DNA from: Phycisphaerae bacterium
GTDB lineage: Bacteria > Planctomycetota > Phycisphaerae > UBA1845
Assembly: GCA_029260215.1 (NCBI GenBank)
Contig: JAJDDQ010000087.1
Span: 1-64,000, forward strand
Direction of reading: 5' to 3'
DNA: 64,000 nucleotides
In this document: in pieces, positions 54,601-62,886 of the stretch
Numbering within the stretch: position 1 is the stretch's first letter
Layout of the letters: each line of letters starts with the position of its first letter
Program-made: the position numbers and the translations under genes
Notes under the pieces: model-generated
What the model saw: the letters and a program-made list of their open reading frames with translations, nothing else
Databases searched by the model: none
What the model was told of the DNA's origin: nothing

Positions 54601-57563
54601 ATGACGATCTCGATCGTCTGACCAAGGCCATCCGAAAGATCAACGATGTGGCTGACAACGGCGGCGACGCCGACGACGCGGTTTGGGTATTCAGTTACGA
54701 TGCTGAAGGCAATCTGCTTAGTCGTATGTCACCCGAAGGTGAAACCGTCGCTTACCTCTACGATGCCGCCAATCGGCCTTACCAGCGCGCGGTCGATTCG
54801 CTTGGGAATAATCTGGTCACAACCGTCAGCTACGACGGGGCGAGCAATCCCGAGTTCATCACGCTGCCCACAGGCAACGTCATCACGCTGACGTACGACA
54901 TGGCCAACCGCCCGGAGGCGGTCGTGGACAGCATCGGCGATCTGGTGTCGCTCACCTACGACGCCAATGACAACGTCGAATCGTATGTCGACGCGAACGG
55001 CAACGCGTGGTCGTTCAACTACGACGCTGCGGACCGGCTCGTGAAGGCCTACGACCCGCTGGTTGAATCTCCCGCTGATGCGTTCACGACGTACCTGTAC
55101 GACCTGAACAGCAACCTCACCGGTTTCGTCGATCGCAACGGCGTACAGGCGCGTTTCGAGTACGACGGAATCGATCGTATGACCCGCATGGTCGAGGATT
55201 TCGTCGGTACGCCCGGCAGCGGCACCGAGAACACAGCCACATCCTTCAGCTACAATGGCTTGGGCGACATCACGTTCCTGACGGACCACGACAACAATGT
55301 CACGGAATACGTGTACGATTCGGCAGGTCGTGTAGAGCGGATCAAGTATCCGGACAACAACCCGCCGGGTTCGGGCGAGCTGGCGTTCGAGTACAACCTG
55401 GTCGATCGTGTGACGAAACGCACCGATCAGTCGGGCGTTGAAACGACCTATACGTACGACGACCTGCATCAGCTCACCGGTCGGTCCTATTCGACGCTGC
55501 GTGACGAGACGTTTGCCTTTGACCGTTCGGGCCGGTTGAAGCTGGCGCAAAACGATCTCGCCCGGCTGGAGTTCGCGCACGATCCGATGGGGCGGTTGGA
55601 TTCGCTTCAACAAATATTCCTGACCGACGTCGCTCAATACACGACGGACTTTGGCTACTCCGTGGGGCCGGTCGGCGCAACACGCACGATCGACTACCCC
55701 GCCGGGCGTGCGGTGGTTGACACATTCGACGAACGGCTTCGGATGATCGACGTGTCCGGCGGTGCGGGTGTTGGGGCGAGTTGGCAGTACGACGACGCCA
55801 ACCGTCGCATCGGTGCCGCACTGGCCAACGGCGTGAGCAGCACGTTCGGCTTTGACGTGAACGACCGCGTGACGGCCATCACGCACACTGGCACAGCGCC
55901 GATTTTCGACGTGCAATACGGATTCGGCCCGGCTGGCAACCGGCTGTTCACAAAGAACCTTCTTCAGTCGGACCGCAGCGAACTCTACGGGCACGATAGT
56001 CTGTACCGGCTTCGTTCGCTGTCGCGCGGTGTCTTGAACGCCAACAATGACGCGATCACGACACCGCTGGTGCATCCGGCACTGGCGACGGCGAAGCAGT
56101 GGACCAACCTCGATCATCGCGGGAATTGGCTGGACGTTTCGGCCACGATCAATTCCGTCACCACCCAGCAAACGCGCACGCCCAACGGTGTGAATGAGTA
56201 TGAATCGATCGATCCCGACGGACCTGATCCGCAACCGGCTGTCGCGCTGGTTCACGATGCCAATGGCAACTTGACACTTGACCCGCTGGCACTGAACGTC
56301 GGCGATGCGGGCGCGCCCAGTGGCCAGAAATACGAATATGACGAGGAAAACCGCGTCACCGTCGTACGCCGCGCGAGCGATGACGCTGTCCTGCTCGAAA
56401 AGCGCTACGACGCCGTGGGCCGACGTGTTGAATCAATAGATCATCAGGACGCGCACGAGCTTTGCGGTGTGGGCCAATCTACGCGCACGCGTCACCTCTA
56501 CGTCGGCCCGGAGACGATTGAGGAGTACACGCTCTGCGACGACGGAACCGGCGGAATCGATACAACACTGGCCCGTGAATTCATCTGGGGCACGTCCTTC
56601 CCCGAACCGGTGGCCTTGATCGACCACACCGACGCCGGAGTGTCACCCGTTGGCACGCCGGAAGTCCTGCACTATGTCCACGACATCCTCGGAAGCGTCA
56701 TCGCGCTAACGGACGCTGCGGGCGCTGCCGTAGAGAACTACACGTACGAGGCCTACGGCCAAACACACATTACCGACGCCACAGGCACGGGGTTGACAGA
56801 ATCCGCCTACGCCAACCCCTTCGCCTGGACCGGCCAACGCTACGACGCAGCCGTCAACCTCTACCACTTCTGGTTTCGCACCTACTCGCCGACGCTGGGC
56901 CGGTGGTTGGGGCGCGACCCAATTGGTTATGTAGATGGCCCGAGTTTGTACGCATACGTCAGTGGAGGGCCGCTCGGTGCCACCGATTCGTTCGGTCTGG
57001 TTTTGGATTTTGTTCTGGACGCGATTGGGGCTGTCAGCGACGGATTCGACTACGTGAGTGGTGGTTACACGCAGATCGGTTTTATCATCGGCGTTGAAGG
57101 GATTTCCTACGGCGAGGCCGTTGCCGCGGGGGATCAGATGCAAGGTGCAGTAATAAACGGCGGGCTCGATATCGCAGCCGCTGCCATCCCGGGTATGATC
57201 GGCCCAGGCGGCATCAAAGTCGCCGGCAAGGCTGCCGATGCTATTGCGGACGCTGCCAAGGCAGCAGATAATGCCGCTGACGCGGCAAAGGCCGCGAAGA
57301 AAGCTGCCGAGGCCGCCAAGAAAGCTGCGGAGGCTGCCAAGAAAGCTGCGGAGGCTGCCGAGGCTGCGAAACGCGTCAAGAAAGCCCGAAAAAAGCAAAA
57401 AGCTCCAGGACAACAATTTGAGGAAATTGAAGGTGCTCAACGGAAATCGCGAAAAGGGCGTCGCCCTGGGACGATAATCGAACAAAAGGGCAAGTCAAAG
57501 CAGCAAGATCGGATTGACATAAACCGACAGGGAAAAGAATGCGAGAGCGGCGGTGGCGGGTGA
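51621..57563 (+). CDS. RHS/YD-repeat giant protein
   Basis: The 1980-residue product has an N-terminal hydrophobic segment at about 8-27 (MGIVGLAVASVAFGGIWLGV). A Cys-rich region at about 165-230 follows, then dozens of YD units (for example YEYDEENRVTVVRRASDDAV). Around 1760 the RHS core reads LGRWLGRDPIGYVDGPSLYA. Such proteins form a closed cocoon round a variable C-terminal toxin. After the core come about 190 residues: a GxG-rich segment, an Ala/Lys repeat (KAAEAAKKAAEAAKK) at about 1860-1900, and a basic tail ending GGGG. The tail matches no toxin I can name and may be truncated. ATG 51621 has GGAGAA 7 nt upstream. Confidence 0.88.
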   Translation: MADSQKKSMGIVGLAVASVAFGGIWLGVKLGNEPQPVAAAPTDPTLYHFFHDDGWSGTLIDENAVVGWKTASSESKFSAVLFQRVQDPGATSKFAMMVSGYTGEFDYAVGSLEGEWGYDVAKIDGNKLKPTSNGSGPGKWEPVPDPNEDGLFSIDELIGASAGGDYTSEFGDSLIESQFCVMAQVGCGGVVKCGTCSTDGTQKGRTSKGGGKIDSCCVEGEQAPEPPGPPQPGTTDVGPPLECVNPDCSGGPEFPAAEEIGEIVKVEKRGGYDGTDGAEDGGEGCASSALSNGVGEEEEDQGLGYWNHGGNFITFAEASGLGLHVHIPTGNVYAKHDLGPGVTVQYNHMDRGTESTLGKGWTDGNNLYLDTEAIVGAILVVDGSGYESAYTSNGVGFDRPVMRDADLVFVGNQYELRYRDGGRVRFNIAPTTPGGSIHHVAEFENQHGSITRFDYLLSRLSKITTAHGLEIDYNYNAEGRITSIDHTNGESTSFVYSEDKLVGICDDAGCLEFGYTGDLLTSEMLRNGVTFTCSYTPRSREIKDSLGGAIVRVDAPRFPDFRNDHINTWNSVGYLPTNTVQVTDGRGEVLHRVRNQFGRSVAIKRPISQWSAVTLFQMTYAADGEGRITWMKNGVGATQTLEYDSLDRLSLRTDEMGVETAYAYWNDPSVRRYMNISSVTRSIGGDESIWSADYFGANGRLKGITDPVGNSISYTYTFHAQGPNNLPGRVKEVERTDRLGNRTKREYSELGQLIIHTIDPGGLNLVREYSYGKFHHLLTSIETRVTPTKTLTTILDYDDALRWNGLTIDPVVSSESLNLTYSWTMDGQGKTESFTDAKGTTTAYERDHRGRIETITHDPAGLNLRAAYAYDDADLLISYTDPNGGVSHYDYNEYGHLVFVRDAENLNTRFVTNTLGLVTTRNRWHQPGSVAGPGHRTTYAYDNANRIRSISVLGSGTTYVEYTDSGACTPCGAAYRPLVRKITDGEGKISFFEYDDLDRLTKAIRKINDVADNGGDADDAVWVFSYDAEGNLLSRMSPEGETVAYLYDAANRPYQRAVDSLGNNLVTTVSYDGASNPEFITLPTGNVITLTYDMANRPEAVVDSIGDLVSLTYDANDNVESYVDANGNAWSFNYDAADRLVKAYDPLVESPADAFTTYLYDLNSNLTGFVDRNGVQARFEYDGIDRMTRMVEDFVGTPGSGTENTATSFSYNGLGDITFLTDHDNNVTEYVYDSAGRVERIKYPDNNPPGSGELAFEYNLVDRVTKRTDQSGVETTYTYDDLHQLTGRSYSTLRDETFAFDRSGRLKLAQNDLARLEFAHDPMGRLDSLQQIFLTDVAQYTTDFGYSVGPVGATRTIDYPAGRAVVDTFDERLRMIDVSGGAGVGASWQYDDANRRIGAALANGVSSTFGFDVNDRVTAITHTGTAPIFDVQYGFGPAGNRLFTKNLLQSDRSELYGHDSLYRLRSLSRGVLNANNDAITTPLVHPALATAKQWTNLDHRGNWLDVSATINSVTTQQTRTPNGVNEYESIDPDGPDPQPAVALVHDANGNLTLDPLALNVGDAGAPSGQKYEYDEENRVTVVRRASDDAVLLEKRYDAVGRRVESIDHQDAHELCGVGQSTRTRHLYVGPETIEEYTLCDDGTGGIDTTLAREFIWGTSFPEPVALIDHTDAGVSPVGTPEVLHYVHDILGSVIALTDAAGAAVENYTYEAYGQTHITDATGTGLTESAYANPFAWTGQRYDAAVNLYHFWFRTYSPTLGRWLGRDPIGYVDGPSLYAYVSGGPLGATDSFGLVLDFVLDAIGAVSDGFDYVSGGYTQIGFIIGVEGISYGEAVAAGDQMQGAVINGGLDIAAAAIPGMIGPGGIKVAGKAADAIADAAKAADNAADAAKAAKKAAEAAKKAAEAAKKAAEAAEAAKRVKKARKKQKAPGQQFEEIEGAQRKSRKGRRPGTIIEQKGKSKQQDRIDINRQGKECESGGGG

Positions 57564-57569
57564 TTCTTG

Positions 57570-58520
57570 ATGAGTGATTACTTTGAGCGAGCGAAGTTTG
57601 AATTCGAGAAGGGCAAACTTGTTGAAGCTCGGCGTTTCGCGATCCTATCCACAGAGAGTTCACCACTTAATGTTGAACGGTGGGTATGGCTTGGTGAGAT
57701 TGAACAGGATCTGGAGTTGTTCGATTCAGCCATCGCATCCTTTCGGCGTGCTGTCGAAATTGACCCCGACAACGCGGTGGCTCATTCTGGACTAGGGCGC
57801 TCACTAGCCGACGCTGGCCGTCACGAAGAGGCGGTTGAAGCATTCCGAGTAGGCGTTCAACTCGCTCCTACATCGTCGCGCTACACATTACTGGGGATCG
57901 CTTGCGAGCGTGCAGGCGACAGCAATAGTTCTGTGGAGAACTTGTTGTGTGCTATCAATCTCAACCCCAAGAACGACGAAGCACTCTTTCACTTGGGCGT
58001 CGTTTACCAAGAGATCGGACGATTTCCCGATGCCTTGTCAGCACTTCGTAATTCCTTGAAATTGGATCCCGAAAATGCATGTACTCTTCGAGAAATGGGC
58101 AAAATATTTGCAAGAACAGGCAATGTTGATGAGGCCGTGACGATGTTTCGAGAGGCGATACAAAAGAATCGTCTAGAATGCTGGGCTCGCGTTTATCTAG
58201 GCAACGCGTATTGGGTGTTGGGGCGGGAGCAAGATGCGGAGCGCGTATTCCGTGATACATGTGACGTATGTAGCCACTGGGCGCCAGCCTATTGGTGCTT
58301 CGGCCATTTTCTAAATGTGCAAGATCGCTTGCAAGAGGCAGAAGCGCATTGCAGAATTGCGGTTGAATTGGATGCTGAGGATGCTTCAGCCACCTTCCAT
58401 CTGGCAGAAGTTCTCTATCAACTCGGCAACACTGACGAGGCCAAACAATTATTCGTCCAAACTCTCGAATCCGATCCGCAGCATATGCGTGCAGGTGAGG
58501 CTTTAGAGAGTTTGTTCTAG
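57570..58520 (+). CDS. TPR-repeat protein directly downstream of RHS
   Basis: The 316-residue protein is composed almost wholly of tetratricopeptide repeats (units such as AVAHSGLGRSLADAGRHEEA, EALFHLGVVYQEIGRFPDAL and ATFHLAEVLYQLGNTDEAKQ). No signal peptide or membrane segment is seen, so it is cytoplasmic. It begins 6 bp after the RHS stop. Position fits an immunity protein, chaperone or adaptor for the RHS tail. This is inference; TPR proteins are versatile. Codon use looks more A+T-rich than the chromosomal genes. Confidence 0.7.
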   Translation: MSDYFERAKFEFEKGKLVEARRFAILSTESSPLNVERWVWLGEIEQDLELFDSAIASFRRAVEIDPDNAVAHSGLGRSLADAGRHEEAVEAFRVGVQLAPTSSRYTLLGIACERAGDSNSSVENLLCAINLNPKNDEALFHLGVVYQEIGRFPDALSALRNSLKLDPENACTLREMGKIFARTGNVDEAVTMFREAIQKNRLECWARVYLGNAYWVLGREQDAERVFRDTCDVCSHWAPAYWCFGHFLNVQDRLQEAEAHCRIAVELDAEDASATFHLAEVLYQLGNTDEAKQLFVQTLESDPQHMRAGEALESLF

Positions 58521-58572
58521 ATCAATATCTATCCGACAAACGCTTTGACGCCAAGGGGCCGACAAGCCGATC

Positions 58573-58601
58573 GACCATTAGGACGCGCACGAACTGTGCT
58601 G
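58573..58601 (+). pseudogene. Remnant of RHS sequence
   Basis: The 29-bp segment matches the RHS gene at 56439-56467 (DHQDAHEL coding) in 24 of 29 positions. A CAG to TAG change puts a stop in the frame. It points to an old RHS tip copy between the TPR gene and the recombinase. Confidence 0.5.
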
Positions 58602-58743
58602 CTCAGCTCAAAGAATGATCCCGTCGAAGCGGCGCACAGGGCGTCCGAAACCGAAGAAGCTTGCTTCGGTTCTTCTTGTACTTACCCAAGTGGAGATCAG
58701 TGCGAAGGAGCATGAACATCCTACCCCAGCGATCGAATTATAG

Positions 58744-58956
58744 GTCATTCACCGTTACAGTTTCAAAATAGCGAACGGTCCGAACAGAATCAAGCACGGG
58801 GAGTGGCTGCTCGATGCGTATCGCGAATTACCCGACAAGCTAAGCGGGCACAGGGACGACGAAGAGACCCGCGTCGCCTTGGCCCAGCATGTCAGATTGT
58901 CTCTAGCGGAAAAGTTGGGACGCGTCGTGGAAATTTCAAACAGACGCGATCCATGA
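58744..58956 (+). pseudogene. Truncated ORF (C-terminal fragment, 70 residues)
   Basis: The frame is open for 70 codons, with natural-looking sequence such as HGEWLLDAYRELPDKLSGHR and LAQHVRLSLAEKLGRVVEIS. It has no start codon near its beginning and a TAG just before. It is probably the end of a degraded gene. No family is recognised. Confidence 0.4.
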
Positions 58957-58969
58957 GAAGTTGCTGATC

Positions 58970-59941
58970 TTAGTAACTCACTTTGAACGTCGGTGAATCC
59001 TCGGGCCGCGATTTCCTGCGATCGTAGAGTCTTGTCGTCGAAATATTTGCGTGTCCCAACCAGGTTTGCACGTAGGCGATGTCAGACTGGTGTTCGAGGG
59101 CGTTTGTGGCGGCAGTGGCGCGCAGCGCATGCAAACACAATCCATCAACCGTGATGCCCGCCCGGCGGCCGTATTCCTTCACAGCGGCGTAAATACCCCC
59201 ACCCGTTATGGCGTTCTCGAGTGTTAGGGTGATGTTGTTTTTCACGGGCCTGAATAACGCCCCGGATTTGTCCTGACGGTGCCCGGCGACATCGAGATAG
59301 TCGTTGAGCGCCGAAAGCGCGGCGGGGTGGACGGGCACGTAGCGCGTCTTCGACCCTTTGCCGAAAACCGTGAAGTGCATCACGCCGCGCCGTTCTCCGA
59401 GGCTGGACACCTTGAGTGCCGCGAGTTCACTGCGTCGCATAGCATGGAACAGGTAGACAGCGATGATGGCCCGGTCGCGTTTGGCTTTGATCGAATCTCC
59501 CTCGGGGGCCTGCAACAACATTCGAGCCTGATCGTCGGAGAGTGCCGGGGTTTTACCTTCGTTGGCGTCGGCGGCCGGGCGCTTGACGCCGGAAACAGGA
59601 TTGTGGGTGACGGCGTTTTCGTTGCAGAGATGGTCGAACAGCGAAGAGATGGCCGAGAGCTTGCGGCGGACCGTTGCGGGTGCGAGTTCCCGATGTTCGA
59701 GTACGGTTCGCCAGGCGATCACATGAGCACGGGTTACATCGCGAAATTCTCCCGCATGCTCGATCCCGCAGAAAGCGACGAAATCTTCGACATCATTCTG
59801 ATAGGCCCGCCGGGTGTTGGGGTTGTCGATGTTGGTGAACCAGATTGTTGCCGCAGGTACGTTGGCGAGACCTTGGAATTGTTCCGCTGTGAGGGCCCGT
59901 GCCCGAGGACTCCCCATGACAATCGCGTTTCCCGCATCCAC
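58970..59941 (-). CDS. Tyrosine recombinase, XerC/XerD-like
   Basis: The 323-residue protein has a SAM-like N-terminal core-binding domain ([20 protein letters not shown]), catalytic Arg in [11 protein letters not shown] (~179), and [14 protein letters not shown] with HxxR (~275). [17 protein letters not shown] supplies the last His and Tyr. Length and motifs resemble Xer-type and small-element recombinases; no integron-specific extra domain is obvious. The start is GTG at 59941, and GGAGGAG lies somewhat far upstream. The gene faces away from the dif-like palindrome at 60017. Confidence 0.88.
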   Translation of the reverse strand: MDAGNAIVMGSPRARALTAEQFQGLANVPAATIWFTNIDNPNTRRAYQNDVEDFVAFCGIEHAGEFRDVTRAHVIAWRTVLEHRELAPATVRRKLSAISSLFDHLCNENAVTHNPVSGVKRPAADANEGKTPALSDDQARMLLQAPEGDSIKAKRDRAIIAVYLFHAMRRSELAALKVSSLGERRGVMHFTVFGKGSKTRYVPVHPAALSALNDYLDVAGHRQDKSGALFRPVKNNITLTLENAITGGGIYAAVKEYGRRAGITVDGLCLHALRATAATNALEHQSDIAYVQTWLGHANISTTRLYDRRKSRPEDSPTFKVSY

Positions 59942-60016
59942 ATTTTCAGTTATGATCTCCTCCGTCGAATTGTTGGCGAGACGATCGGATTTTTGGTTCC
60001 GAAAACCTCAATCGGA

Positions 60017-60052
60017 TTTTACTGTTGATAATATATTTTATCAACAGTAAAA
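60017..60052. other. Dif-like perfect palindrome (15-bp arms, 6-bp centre)
   Basis: TTTTACTGTTGATAA at 60017-60031 and its exact inverse TTATCAACAGTAAAA at 60038-60052 flank TATATT. The inner ATAA and TTAT ends around a 6-bp centre match the geometry of XerCD dif/core sites. The site lies 75 bp before the recombinase start and 154 bp before the start of the nuclease-NTPase gene. Confidence 0.65.
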
Positions 60053-60205
60053 ACTGATGTCGATTTTGTGCATGGGGGAGAGCCGCCCATTGGCTGGCTT
60101 GCGAAGAAATCACGGCTTGACAAATTGATCGGGAATGCTCGTGCTAAACGCACGAGCATATTCCATGCGTTGCCGATCTCGCCATTCTTGCATAAGGGGA
60201 TGTCC

Positions 60206-62617
60206 ATGAAACCGGGCTGGTTAGCGGAACACGCGTTCGCAGAGTTTCGAAGACGGCGAAGTCAACTGGAAAGTGTGGTTGGCCAAAACGAGGCGGCGAC
60301 GCGTCTGAAGGTAATCGACACGGTGCTGTTTGAGATCCTGCGCTGGGATAAAGCAGTGGTAGAAACCGAGCTGCATTCGCGCAAAATAGGGTACGCCGAC
60401 TATGTATTCGGTGTCGAATCTAGTTTCTCTCTTGTGCTTGAGGCTAAGCGGCAGGGGACCACGTTCGTAATCTCGGAGCGTGTACATTCCAGCCGCCCGC
60501 TGCCATTTGCCCTGCTAGCTCGGGAGTCGCCGGGTGCGGCCGACGCTCTGCGCCAAGCCTGCTCATATGCTGTCCAATTTGGCGCACAATACATCGCCGT
60601 TTCGAACGGACATCAATGGATTTTGGCGTTGACATTTGTTCAAGGAACGCCGATTGAGTCTCGCTCGGTAATTGTTTTTGCTAGCATTGATCAAATCGCG
60701 GACAATTTCCGAGACTTCTGGGGGGCGTTTTCACCCTTGGCCATCAAAACGAACCGTCCAACCCAAGATCTTCTCGATAGTTGTTTCGACCTTGCACCCC
60801 CGAAGCTCTCAGCGCGAATCAACAACTATCCTCAGCCAGCTTCAAGAAACATCTTTCGCAATGAGCTGAGCACCATCATAGAGCCGATGTGGGCTAAGGC
60901 TACGCAAGACGATTCGGATATCGGATTCTTGAAGGCGTGCTATGTGAAACCTTTGAGTGAAACCGACGATCTGGACGTCGCCAAAATGCTTCTGCGCCGA
61001 GCGCAACCGCGCGAAGACGCCGAGGAGGTCACGGTCGCAGCGGCGGCTCGCAATGTATCATCGCTGATTTACGACACGGCTCGCGCCGCACACAAGCCTG
61101 TCGCGTTGCTGGGGCGGGTAGGATTCGGAAAATCCATTTTCTTGCATTATTTGCGCAATATCTACGCTGCGGAAGAACTAAGCAAGTACATTCAGATAGT
61201 TATTAATTTCGTTGATCGTCCAGACACGCCTGATGACGTGCCTGGATTCATTTACTCTGAGATTGATCGCCAGTTATTGGAATTACATTCAATAGATGTT
61301 CGAAGCGACGCGTTGGCAAGGTCAGTTCTAAACTTCGAGTTGGAGCGGTTCCGCTCCTCAACACGTGCGAAACTGTATGCGGATGACGCCGAGAAACTCG
61401 CCAATGCTGAGGTGGTGTTTCTTGAAGGACTTCAACAGGATCGCCACTCATATTACGGCAACGTTTTTCGGCACCTGATCAAGGGACAAAAGAGATGCGT
61501 TGCCGTTTTCTTCGACAACCTGGATCGGCAATCAGATTCGATTCAAGAAAGCGCATTCCTGCGGGCTTCCGCAATAGCGCGCGATTGGCTCGCGGTTGTC
61601 TTTATTTGTCTTCGTCCAGGAACGTTTCAGCGATCTCGATCAGCTGGAGTGCTTGACACTGTGGCGCCTCAAGTGTTGACGATTGCGCCTCCGCCCACCA
61701 GTGTCATGTTGAAGCGCAGGTTCGAGTATGCACAAAAAGTGGCGGAAACGGCGGAGGACTTTTCCGCGCATAGCGGTGCAGAAGAACAGAGCCCACTGGA
61801 TTATAAAGCAGCTCGGGATTTCTTCCAGGTTTGCGCTCAATCTTTTGGGCGAAATCAATCGCTCGGTGAAATATTTACTTGCGTATCAAATGGGAATGTG
61901 CGCGCCATATTGCACTATGTTCGTGATGTAATGAGAAGTGGACATCTAGACACTGAAAAAATCCTCGAAAAAGTAGAGGCGACGAGAAAATATGACATCG
62001 CTGCACACGAGGCGCTCAGAGCGCTATTATACGGAGATTACAAACATTTTTGCCCGTCGTCGTCACCGTTTATCAACTTATTCGATATTCAACATTCTGA
62101 GCCACGCGAGCACTTTACTCGCCTATTGGCTCTTGAATTCTTTGGACAACACGTTACTGCGGGCGGCTCGTCGGGTTACTGCCAAGTGGAGGACGCGCAG
62201 GCGTACCTATATTCACTGGGATATTCAGGGTCTCATGTCCAGTGGACACTTCGAATACTCTACGAAGGCAAGTGCTTGGAGGGAACGACCTACGATGCGC
62301 TGTTCGACGAGTCGGGTGAGGAATTGAGAATCACCGCCCTTGGAAGGTACCATTGTAATGACCTCGTGGGTACGTTTGTATACGTGGATGCCATTTCCGT
62401 CGATACGCCGATTATTGACGAGCGACGTAGAAGGGAAATCAAGGATGTTAGTGAAATCGGAGATAGAATTCTTCGCGCACGAAGCATGCTGGGCTACCTA
62501 GAAAAGTGTGCCAACAGCCTTGGACAGGCGAACGCTCGTCGGGCGTGGGAGCGAGTATACCTAAGTGTTGATGAGGAACTAGTGACAATACAAGACATCG
62601 TCGAGTCGACAAAGTAG
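60206..62617 (+). CDS. PD-(D/E)xK-like nuclease domain fused to P-loop NTPase
   Basis: The 803-residue protein begins with a type I restriction HsdR N-terminal-like segment: RLKVIDTVLFEILRWD, then IGYADYVFGV and FSLVLEAKRQ. The last two hold the Asp and the Glu-x-Lys of a PD-(D/E)xK nuclease (~60-75). A P-loop GRVGFGKSIF lies near 302 and Walker B CVAVFFDNLDRQ near 425. The C-terminal part (about 550-803) is helical with a winged-helix-like end. The architecture resembles nuclease-NTPase anti-phage proteins (for example Avs-type), but no exact family is named. ATG 60206 has AGGGG 6 nt upstream; ATG 60200 is too close to it. The small gene at 62620 follows. Confidence 0.65.
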   Translation: MKPGWLAEHAFAEFRRRRSQLESVVGQNEAATRLKVIDTVLFEILRWDKAVVETELHSRKIGYADYVFGVESSFSLVLEAKRQGTTFVISERVHSSRPLPFALLARESPGAADALRQACSYAVQFGAQYIAVSNGHQWILALTFVQGTPIESRSVIVFASIDQIADNFRDFWGAFSPLAIKTNRPTQDLLDSCFDLAPPKLSARINNYPQPASRNIFRNELSTIIEPMWAKATQDDSDIGFLKACYVKPLSETDDLDVAKMLLRRAQPREDAEEVTVAAAARNVSSLIYDTARAAHKPVALLGRVGFGKSIFLHYLRNIYAAEELSKYIQIVINFVDRPDTPDDVPGFIYSEIDRQLLELHSIDVRSDALARSVLNFELERFRSSTRAKLYADDAEKLANAEVVFLEGLQQDRHSYYGNVFRHLIKGQKRCVAVFFDNLDRQSDSIQESAFLRASAIARDWLAVVFICLRPGTFQRSRSAGVLDTVAPQVLTIAPPPTSVMLKRRFEYAQKVAETAEDFSAHSGAEEQSPLDYKAARDFFQVCAQSFGRNQSLGEIFTCVSNGNVRAILHYVRDVMRSGHLDTEKILEKVEATRKYDIAAHEALRALLYGDYKHFCPSSSPFINLFDIQHSEPREHFTRLLALEFFGQHVTAGGSSGYCQVEDAQAYLYSLGYSGSHVQWTLRILYEGKCLEGTTYDALFDESGEELRITALGRYHCNDLVGTFVYVDAISVDTPIIDERRRREIKDVSEIGDRILRARSMLGYLEKCANSLGQANARRAWERVYLSVDEELVTIQDIVESTK

Positions 62618-62619
62618 AG

Positions 62620-62859
62620 ATGGGGCAGGACACGGCAAAATCCAGCACTGCAATAGCCGGATTTTCGCGCGTAGATTCGCAAACAGATGGGTTCTTCTCT
62701 GTGTATCTTCTCGCTATTGGTTCTCTCGATATTGTGCCGATCAGGTCGCATCAAAAGGATAGTATTGCGCTGACGCTAAGTAACGAAGTGGTGACGGCGT
62801 TGATGGACCAAACTGCTTCGGCGGAACAAGACCTGAAATCCAGCAAACCAATCAGATGA
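62620..62859 (+). CDS. Small protein coupled to the nuclease-NTPase gene
   Basis: The 79-residue product (MGQDTAKSSTAIAGFSRVDS) has a central hydrophobic strand (FFSVYLLAIGSLDIVPI) and a C-terminal helix (VVTALMDQTASAEQDL). It starts 2 nt after the nuclease-NTPase stop, which argues for cotranslation. It could be an accessory or antidote subunit. No family is recognised, and it may instead be spurious. Confidence 0.5.
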   Translation: MGQDTAKSSTAIAGFSRVDSQTDGFFSVYLLAIGSLDIVPIRSHQKDSIALTLSNEVVTALMDQTASAEQDLKSSKPIR

Positions 62860-62886
62860 AGAAAGGGCCAAGCGCCGAACGGTTCT

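Noticed and set aside
54729-56255. 508-residue minus-strand ORF inside the RHS gene
   Set aside because: Antisense open frame caused by the codon bias of YD repeats; no recognisable domain.
62068-62075. TTATCAAC as a second dif-like half-site
   Set aside because: Only 8 bp, inside the nuclease-NTPase gene, without an inverted partner.
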